This document shows, piece after piece, positions 23,624 through 29,479 of a stretch of 29,479 bases of DNA (position 1 is its first letter; each line of letters starts with the position of its first letter). The stretch is taken from contig CBINHE010000052.1 in assembly GCA_966250375.1 (NCBI GenBank), positions 1 to 29,479 on the forward strand, written 5' to 3'. This DNA is from CAMLDH01 sp966250375. Its GTDB lineage: Bacteria; Pseudomonadota; Gammaproteobacteria; Burkholderiales; Burkholderiaceae_D. Both the position numbers and the translations under genes were made by a program. The notes under the pieces were generated by a model that was given only the letters and a program-made list of their open reading frames with translations, was not told the DNA's origin and did not search any database.

Positions 23624-25125
23624 GCAAAAAATTGGATTTGATGGATATTCAGGGCAACGTCATCCGTGCCTACGGACGCTTCAGTTTCCCGGTCGCGCGC
23701 TACCTGTTCTTGCACATTCACGATGGCGACAAGGGCCGGGCCTTTGTCGGCGCGGTCACCGCGCAAGTAACGACTTCCGCCAATTGGGGCACAGGCCCCG
23801 ATATGGTTGAAAAGCCGAAAGCCACTACCAATATCGCCTTTACTTACGCCGGTCTGAAAGCGCTGGAACTGCCGCGAGCCTCCTTGATGGGCTTTCCGCC
23901 GGAATTCGTGATGGGCATGAAAAAGCGCAAGGACATTCTCGGCGACGACGGCCCCAGCGCGCCCGAGCATTGGGACCCGATCTGGCACAACGCGCCGGTG
24001 CATATCTTCATTTCGATCAATGGGCAATCGCCGCAGTTTCTCGAAGAAAAATATCAGTGGCTGATGGGACTGGTGGACAAGAGCAAGGGCGGCGTCAGTG
24101 TGCTTGCCGGCCATCGCGGCGACGACGGCGCCGACAATCTACCTTACCAGGACGCGAAGATCGTATTCGAAAACGGCCAGCCCACCAGCAAGGAACATTT
24201 CGGTTACACGGATGGCATCGGCGACCCGGTATTTGAAGGATTGCCGGGCCCGGCCGAGCGCGTGCTCGGACGCGGCAAGCAAACCAAGGATGGCTGGGCG
24301 CCGCTGGCGACCGGCGAATTCATCCTCGGCCATATCGACGAAGCGAAGGAATATCCGGCGGCGCCCGCCCCGCTCCTGTTGTCGCGTAACAGCAGCTTCA
24401 TGGTCTATCGCAAGCTGCATGAAAACGTCGGCAGCTTTAACGCACTCCTGGAAAAGGAAGGCAAGACCTATCCGGGCGGTAAAGATCTGCTGGCCGCCAA
24501 ATTCGTCGGACGCTGGATGGACAACGGTGCGCCGCTGGCCCATGCGCCTGATGCCGCGAGCAAGAAGGCATGGGATGAGCGCTACGCCAAGGCAAGCCCG
24601 AAAGAACAGGACAAAATGCTCAGCAATTTCACCTTCGATGACGACATGAGCGGCGCCAAATGCCCGTTCAGTTCGCACCTGCGCCGCATCAATCCGCGCG
24701 CGTCGCTGGAGCTGGTAAAAGGCGCATTCGATACGCCGGGCGCGTTGTCGGACCGCCGCCGTATCCTGCGCCGCGGTTTGCCCTATGGCGATGTCAAGGA
24801 CCGCAGCAGGGACGACGGCAATCACGGCATCGTCATCATGATGGTGAACGCAAGCATCAGTCGCCAGTTCGAATTCGTGCAGCAGCAATGGGTTAATTAC
24901 GGCAACGATTTCAAGGCCGGCAACGACAAGGAAATCATCCTCGGTAACCACAACGACGAACACCCGAGCAAGGCCGTGATCCAGGTCGATCCGAACAGCG
25001 ATCAGCCGCCGTATTTTGTGCGGAATATCCCGCGTCTGGTGGAGACACGAGGCGGGGATTATTTTTTCATTCCCAGCATGACGGCGTTGAGGATGATTGC
25101 GCAAGGGCGGGTTGATCCGACGTAG
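23620..25125 (+). CDS. DyP-type haem peroxidase
   Basis: GTG 23620 overlaps the previous stop; AGGAAAGGG precedes it. The 501-residue protein begins with the DyP entry motif DIQGNVIRAYGR. It contains the family hallmark GYTDG (residues 195-199), whose Asp198 is the acid-base residue of the peroxide site. It also has the proximal haem-ligand region CPFSSHLRRINPR (His353) and the RILRRGLPYG segment with the conserved distal Arg. The C-terminus has FIPSMTALRMIAQGR, typical of longer DyPs. No Tat or Sec signal is present, so it is likely cytoplasmic. The length exceeds the short bacterial A/B types (about 300-450) and fits the larger class. These enzymes oxidise dyes, phenolics and other bulky compounds with hydrogen peroxide; the physiological substrate is unknown. 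Confidence 0.92.
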   Translation: MSKKLDLMDIQGNVIRAYGRFSFPVARYLFLHIHDGDKGRAFVGAVTAQVTTSANWGTGPDMVEKPKATTNIAFTYAGLKALELPRASLMGFPPEFVMGMKKRKDILGDDGPSAPEHWDPIWHNAPVHIFISINGQSPQFLEEKYQWLMGLVDKSKGGVSVLAGHRGDDGADNLPYQDAKIVFENGQPTSKEHFGYTDGIGDPVFEGLPGPAERVLGRGKQTKDGWAPLATGEFILGHIDEAKEYPAAPAPLLLSRNSSFMVYRKLHENVGSFNALLEKEGKTYPGGKDLLAAKFVGRWMDNGAPLAHAPDAASKKAWDERYAKASPKEQDKMLSNFTFDDDMSGAKCPFSSHLRRINPRASLELVKGAFDTPGALSDRRRILRRGLPYGDVKDRSRDDGNHGIVIMMVNASISRQFEFVQQQWVNYGNDFKAGNDKEIILGNHNDEHPSKAVIQVDPNSDQPPYFVRNIPRLVETRGGDYFFIPSMTALRMIAQGRVDPT

Positions 25126-25143
25126 GGCATACCCGCCGGCTTG

Positions 25144-25169
25144 GCGCACAGGCTTGCGAGCCTGTGCGC
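25144..25169 (+). terminator. Stem-loop after the DyP gene
   Basis: An 11-bp perfect stem (25144-25154 with 25159-25169) has a TGCG loop and sits about 20 bases past the DyP stop. No T-tract follows, so it may be a weak terminator or an mRNA-stabilising structure between the DyP operon and the patatin gene. Confidence 0.5.
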
Positions 25170-25241
25170 GCACTGCAAGAGCGTGGACACGAATGCGGGT
25201 TCAGAGTGTTCTGTTTGAACAGAAAAAACACCAAGAAAACA

Positions 25242-27707
25242 ATGAATTCAAACAAAGATAGCTATTACCCAAGCATCGATTTTCAGCAAGGGGTACTTCG
25301 CGATGAACTTGATGAAATCAATCAACGCAAACTGATTGATATCAACGGGAAAATCATTAATCGAAGCGATTCAGCCCTTCTCGATTTCGATCGAATTCTT
25401 ATTCCGGCTGGTGAACGTTCCGAGTGCTTGAATCAAGTACTTGCCGATCTCTCCAGCGAGAAAAATAGCAAGTTCTGGGACGATGATGAAAGTGTCGGGC
25501 ACAAAGGACTTGTTGGGTTGGCTTTTTCGGGTGGGGGTATTCGTTCCGCCACGGTCAATCTTGGAATTTTGCAGGGTTTAAGAAAGACTGGATTATTAAA
25601 GTGCGTTGACTACCTATCGACCGTTTCAGGCGGTGGTTATATTGGCGCGTGTTTTAGTGCAGCCAATACTTCGTTAACGGAACAGAACGAAAACAGCAGT
25701 GATGCGCAAAAGAGTCGAGCGCATGATGATCTTTTTCGACACAAACCCGGCGTGCCTGAGTCGTCGATTTTCAGGCATCTGAGAAATAATGCCAACTACA
25801 TGGCGCCCGGCGGTTTAATTGACATCCTTCGGGTACCAAGCATTTTTCTTCGTGGGATCGCGATCAATTTTTTTCTAGTGCTGCCCTATATTCTGATTTT
25901 GGCAGTGATCAGCGCCGCATTGATGTCACCGGATTTTCATCCGTTAGTGAATTTTTCGAACTGGTTAGCGAGCAAGCATATTGTTATCAGCACGCCCTTC
26001 TTCATTACAAAGTGCCTGCTGGTTTGCCTGTTGTTGATTTACCTTTTATCGCCTGTAGTGAACGCACTGTTTCAAAATATTGAGGGACAGGGAGCCAATA
26101 ATTGGCAAATGCGAAACCGCTCCAGTCAATTTTTGGGCTGGTGTATTGCGGCAATCATGGTCTCCGCCCTGATTGAATTGCAGCCGTTGGCGATTCATCT
26201 TTACTCCCACTATATTTTTTTGGGTCTGTCATTTGAACAAATGACGCTTGCCGGTGGTGTCGGCAGTGCCGCACTAAGTGTATTTGCAACCAAATTACTG
26301 CCAAAACTGTCCAGCCTTTTTGCGCGCCTCGGCATTTATAGTCTCGGACTGATCGGCGGATTGGTTTTTTGGCTGTTGTACTTACACTTAACGACTATGG
26401 TATTGAGCTCGCCGGCAGATTCCAATGCGGCTTTTGCCTGGACAAGTCCTCTTGGGTTTATTGCGCTGTCCGTAATATTGGGATTGTTTTCCGTGTTCAC
26501 GGGCGATCCAAACTTTACCAGCGTGAGCCGCTTTTATCGTGATCGATTGAGCAAGGCTTATATGGTTGGCCTCAATGATAACGGTGAGGTCAAACAAATG
26601 GATTCCTTAAAACTGTCTGAATTGGATTCGACTTTTACGCCATACCATTTAATCAATGCGACGTTAAACCTGGAGACGACCAGCGAGGCTTACAGTAGCG
26701 ACCGGCGGGGTGATTTTTTCCTATTCAGCAAACGATACATCGGCAGCGTCACCACGGGATATTGCAAAACGAAAGACATGGAGGCTGGCAACGGCGACGT
26801 CAATCTTGCGACGGCCATGGCGATTTCCGCAGCTGCAGCTGCACCCAACGTCGGTAAGGAAACCATTAAATCGCTCGTCTTTATTCTGGCCATGCTGAAT
26901 ATTCGTTACGATTATTGGTTGTCCAATCCGGGACGCCTGAAGATATCCAACTTAACCGGAGGATTGCGTCGCATCGGTAAAAAATTGAGCGCGAATAAAA
27001 CGCCACTCTCTCCGATCAGTCGGGTTGGACCTTTGTATTTTATCCGGGAGTTGTTCAGCAATCTCAACGCCAATTCACCCTACGTCAATTTATCCGATGG
27101 CGGACATATTGAAAACCTGGGCTTGTATGAGTTGATTCGTCGGGAATGTCGTTTGATTATCGCGGGGGACAGTGAAGCCGATCTCGCTCTGACTTTTTCT
27201 GGTCTGGCTGATTTGATACGGCTCGTTCAAATCGACTTTGGCGTGATCATCGTTATGCAAGGTTTGGACGATATACGCAGTGGCAAACAGCATCATGCCA
27301 TTGGCACTATTTACTATAAAAATAATAAAGTCGGTAAGCTGATTTATTTAAAGACGTCTCTATTGGGAGATGCAAGCCTGCACAATACATTGACCGAGAC
27401 TGAGTACGTGACATCGAAGGCGAGGAACGATGATCTGTTATTTGATAACAATCCCTATATTGCCCATTACAAAACAGCCGAACCGACTTTCCCGCATCAA
27501 TCCTCCTCCAATCAGTTTTATAACGAGACGCAGTTTGAGAGCTACCGCGCGCTCGGCTATCAAATAGCGACATCGGCTTTAATTAAAAGCATGGGCGATA
27601 TTTCGTCATCAAACGCTGCTTACGGAAAATGGAAAAGGAATGCGCAGGAGGCGTTACCCGAGAAAAATCAGCCGGATGTTATCCGAGAAGAAATGGAGAA
27701 TGTGTGA
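25242..27707 (+). CDS. Patatin-like phospholipase with internal membrane block
   Basis: I use ATG 25242; an upstream GTG at 25164 lies in the DyP hairpin and is unlikely. In the 821-residue protein the oxyanion loop is FSGGGIRSAT (around 95-104) and the nucleophile is Ser129 in LSTVSGGGYIG. The catalytic Asp is Asp619 in NLSDGGHIENLGLYEL. These define a patatin-type Ser-Asp lipid acyl hydrolase. Between them, residues about 205-420, are roughly six hydrophobic helices (for example INFFLVLPYILILAVISAAL and CLLVCLLLIYLLSPVV). The catalytic halves are thus joined by an integral membrane segment. A further soluble stretch (HLINATLNLETTSEAYSSDRRGDFFLFS) is typical of bacterial patatin relatives of this kind. 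Base composition looks more AT-rich than the DyP operon. It probably acts on membrane lipids from the inner-membrane face. Confidence 0.88.
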   Translation: MNSNKDSYYPSIDFQQGVLRDELDEINQRKLIDINGKIINRSDSALLDFDRILIPAGERSECLNQVLADLSSEKNSKFWDDDESVGHKGLVGLAFSGGGIRSATVNLGILQGLRKTGLLKCVDYLSTVSGGGYIGACFSAANTSLTEQNENSSDAQKSRAHDDLFRHKPGVPESSIFRHLRNNANYMAPGGLIDILRVPSIFLRGIAINFFLVLPYILILAVISAALMSPDFHPLVNFSNWLASKHIVISTPFFITKCLLVCLLLIYLLSPVVNALFQNIEGQGANNWQMRNRSSQFLGWCIAAIMVSALIELQPLAIHLYSHYIFLGLSFEQMTLAGGVGSAALSVFATKLLPKLSSLFARLGIYSLGLIGGLVFWLLYLHLTTMVLSSPADSNAAFAWTSPLGFIALSVILGLFSVFTGDPNFTSVSRFYRDRLSKAYMVGLNDNGEVKQMDSLKLSELDSTFTPYHLINATLNLETTSEAYSSDRRGDFFLFSKRYIGSVTTGYCKTKDMEAGNGDVNLATAMAISAAAAAPNVGKETIKSLVFILAMLNIRYDYWLSNPGRLKISNLTGGLRRIGKKLSANKTPLSPISRVGPLYFIRELFSNLNANSPYVNLSDGGHIENLGLYELIRRECRLIIAGDSEADLALTFSGLADLIRLVQIDFGVIIVMQGLDDIRSGKQHHAIGTIYYKNNKVGKLIYLKTSLLGDASLHNTLTETEYVTSKARNDDLLFDNNPYIAHYKTAEPTFPHQSSSNQFYNETQFESYRALGYQIATSALIKSMGDISSSNAAYGKWKRNAQEALPEKNQPDVIREEMENV

Positions 27708-27808
27708 ACTGATTGCAGATCAAAAGGTGTCCGAGGCACCCGGTGTTTTTGAGAGCGTGCATGGATCGGTAGAGCGTCCATGGCACAGGCAATAAGGCCG
27801 CCGCAATC

Positions 27809-27906
27809 TAGAGCGGTTTGCGCTCCGATGCAAGGTAGGGTGCGCCCCGCGCACCAGTGCTCTTGCGACGGTATCGGTGCGCTACAGTGATTTGCAATCC
27901 GCTCTA
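27809..27906. repeat. Intergenic palindromic element between patatin and fadL-like genes
   Basis: The ends TAGAGCGGTTTGC (27809-27821) and GCAATCCGCTCTA (27894-27906) are inverted repeats matching at 12 of 13 positions. Inside is a stem GGTGCGC / GCGCACC (27839-27845 and 27849-27855). The 328-base gap 27708-28035 holds no gene; this element fills its centre. It resembles a MITE or REP-like sequence. Confidence 0.55.
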
Positions 27907-28035
27907 ATGAAAATTTAGCAAAATCCCATTAACCAACGTATCAATCAACCAAAAATAATCTTGAGCACTTATTGAATCCGTTTGCGCAAAACGCGGTGGA
28001 AAAATAATGTGCGCTACTTATCGAGGAAAATAAAA

Positions 28036-29370
28036 ATGAAGAACAACAACCTGAAATTATCGGCCATATCCATTTTGTTCATGGGTTTATATCCCACCAT
28101 CAGCGCTGCGAATGGCTACCATTTCCTGCATCAAAGCGCTGAAGGATTAGGTACTGCTTATGCAACCAATGGCACCGGCGCGAATGACATCAGCGCCATG
28201 TTCTCTAACCCGGCATCAATCATCCGATTTGATGGCACGCGTTTTTCGGCGGGTGCTGTGCTGGATTTGCCCAAGTCAAAACTATATAACGCGTCGGCAA
28301 CCGCGCCCTACAGCGGCGGCACGGTGCCAGTAAGCGGCACGCCGGAAACGCCTACGCAACCTATCGATACCGCTTATGGCGCAGCGACCTACTTTACGCA
28401 TGAGTATCGGCCCGGACTCGTTTTTGGTGTGGCGGTCGGCGCCCCTTTTGCTTATGTTTCCGAGTATCCGGATACAGCAGTTTCTCGTTACACCGCCACT
28501 AAAACGGCATTGACTGCATTGAACATCAGCCCAACGGTTGCTTATCGAATCAACCCACAATGGGCCGTTGGCGGCGGTCTCAATCTTCAGTACTACATTG
28601 CCGGGCTCGACACCATGGTGGCCACGTCGACCAATCCGACTGTCGATACCGATATGAAAAGCAGCATTAAAGCGAAAGATTTTGCCGTTGGATTTTCCTT
28701 GGGATTCGAGTATCAAGCGACACCGGCCACGCGTATTGGCGGATCGTTTCGCTCTTCGATAAAACATTCGTTTCACGGCACATCGGAGCTGACGGGGACG
28801 TCTGCCAATTACGCATCGTTGGTCGCTGCAGCGCAAGCGCAAAACATAACGATCACCAGTCCCAATGGGAATGTGGATTTCGATATTGCAACGCCATACA
28901 TGCTGCAATTTGGCCTGTTGCACAAGTTGAATGACAAAGTCGAACTCTATGCGAACGTTAATCGCTTTGGCTGGAGTTCGTTCAAGGATACCCACATTGT
29001 CTATAGCAACGGATTGGCCGAAACGGTGGTCGATAACAATTGGCATGACAGTTGGTTCGCGGCGATGGGTATCGGTTATCAATACGACCCGAAACTTAAA
29101 TTGCGAGCAGGAATGGCCTACGATTGGACACCAACGCCGGCATCAGCGGTGAGTCCACGCGCACCAAACAATGATCGGTGGAATGTCGGTCTTGGACTGA
29201 GTTATGAACTGGATAAAGATTGGAAATTCGATTTCGGTTATCAGTACATCAAATTTAATAAAGTCACCATCGCGCTGCAAGGTGGCAACAATATTCCAAG
29301 AGGAACTTTGGACGCGAACCTGGACTTGCATGCCAATATCTTTATGGCACAGATCAATCGACGGTTTTAA
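28036..29370 (+). CDS. FadL/OmpP1/TodX-family outer-membrane channel
   Basis: ATG 28036 follows GAGGAAA; the frame is open further upstream (27982) without support. The signal peptide (LKLSAISILFMGLYPTISAA) precedes the mature start NGYHFLHQSAEGLGTAYATNGTGANDISAMFSNPASI. That is the FadL hallmark: an N-terminal hatch with the NPAS motif. The rest (444 aa in total) is a string of amphipathic beta-strands such as YRINPQWAVGGGLNLQYYIAGL and WKFDFGYQYIKF, ending in a terminal aromatic residue (NRRF) as in outer-membrane barrels. The family carries long-chain fatty acids or aromatic hydrocarbons across the outer membrane. Position after a lipid hydrolase supports a hydrophobic substrate. No substrate-specific residues can be assigned. 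Confidence 0.92.
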   Translation: MKNNNLKLSAISILFMGLYPTISAANGYHFLHQSAEGLGTAYATNGTGANDISAMFSNPASIIRFDGTRFSAGAVLDLPKSKLYNASATAPYSGGTVPVSGTPETPTQPIDTAYGAATYFTHEYRPGLVFGVAVGAPFAYVSEYPDTAVSRYTATKTALTALNISPTVAYRINPQWAVGGGLNLQYYIAGLDTMVATSTNPTVDTDMKSSIKAKDFAVGFSLGFEYQATPATRIGGSFRSSIKHSFHGTSELTGTSANYASLVAAAQAQNITITSPNGNVDFDIATPYMLQFGLLHKLNDKVELYANVNRFGWSSFKDTHIVYSNGLAETVVDNNWHDSWFAAMGIGYQYDPKLKLRAGMAYDWTPTPASAVSPRAPNNDRWNVGLGLSYELDKDWKFDFGYQYIKFNKVTIALQGGNNIPRGTLDANLDLHANIFMAQINRRF

Positions 29371-29423
29371 GTAGCCACCCAAAATTAATTGGGATTTCCA
29401 GCGGCATTTTTTGCAGGAGCGGG

Positions 29424-29479
29424 CCTCCCTTGCAGGACGCATTTGCGCTTGCAAGCGCAAATGCGCCCTGCAAGGGAGG
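29424..29479. repeat. 56-base near-perfect palindrome at the window end
   Basis: The arms 29424-29451 and 29452-29479 are complementary at 27 of 28 positions with no spacer. It sits about 50 bases past the fadL-like stop and may extend beyond the window. Its right arm contains the 17-mer also found at 7026-7042. It may be a REP-type element and could act as a terminator. Confidence 0.85.

Noticed and set aside
24139..25173. 344-aa minus-strand ORF opposite the DyP peroxidase
   Set aside because: It is antisense to a gene with clear DyP motifs and has an arginine-rich composition typical of shadow frames.
25164..25241. Upstream GTG start for the patatin-like protein
   Set aside because: It lies in the arm of the DyP hairpin and encodes a stretch without family similarity; ATG 25242 directly precedes the conserved part.
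28282..29082. 266-aa minus-strand ORF opposite the FadL-like gene
   Set aside because: The sense strand encodes an unmistakable FadL barrel; the antisense frame has no signal or domain.

Overview
The window reads as a chromosomal segment of a Gram-negative proteobacterium, most likely a betaproteobacterium. The evidence is an MSHA-type pilus locus with a lipoprotein secretin, a DUF6701/MshQ-type protein and a FadL-type outer-membrane protein. No 16S or taxonomic marker is present, so the placement (perhaps Oxalobacteraceae or relatives) is inference.

Layout. (1) 1-6126, minus strand: three exported beta-rich surface proteins. These are a partial protein cut by the window start, a glycine-rich 500-residue protein with a clear intrinsic terminator, and a 1317-residue IPT/TIG-repeat protein that starts at TTG. 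(2) 6127-7081: a gene-poor stretch with palindromes and one decayed ORF. (3) 7082-20782, minus strand: the MSHA pilus cluster. In transcription order it holds two prepilins, mshC, mshD, mshO, mshP, mshQ, then mshI, a PilN-like gene, mshJ, mshK, mshL, mshM, an inserted CesT-like gene between two transposase remnants, and mshN. The assembly ATPase (mshE), platform protein (mshG) and prepilin peptidase are not in the window. (4) 20783-22206: intergenic DNA, a CBS-domain gene missing its normal N-terminus, and a frameshifted nuoC-like remnant. (5) 22207-25125, plus strand: a tightly overlapping operon of two mutually related proteins of unknown function and a DyP-type haem peroxidase. A membrane-embedded patatin-like phospholipase (25242-27707) and a FadL-family porin (28036-29370) follow on the same strand. 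The window ends in a 56-base near-perfect palindrome.

How the genes work together. The pilus block supplies the secretin (MshL), its ATPase partner (MshM), a PilMNOP-like inner-membrane scaffold (MshI, PilN-like, MshJ, MshK) and major and minor pilins with a possible tip protein (MshQ). The right-hand block combines a haem peroxidase, a lipid hydrolase and a hydrophobic-compound channel. This suggests processing of lipids or hydrophobic substrates, but no substrate can be read from sequence.

The two most unusual signals follow. First, a 77-bp palindromic element occurs twice, inserted in frame in the leader regions of the adjacent prepilin genes mshD and mshO. It adds a shared peptide to both leaders and places a terminator-like hairpin at the start of each gene. 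Second, the paralog-paralog-DyP operon is followed by a patatin whose catalytic halves are separated by a block of membrane helices.
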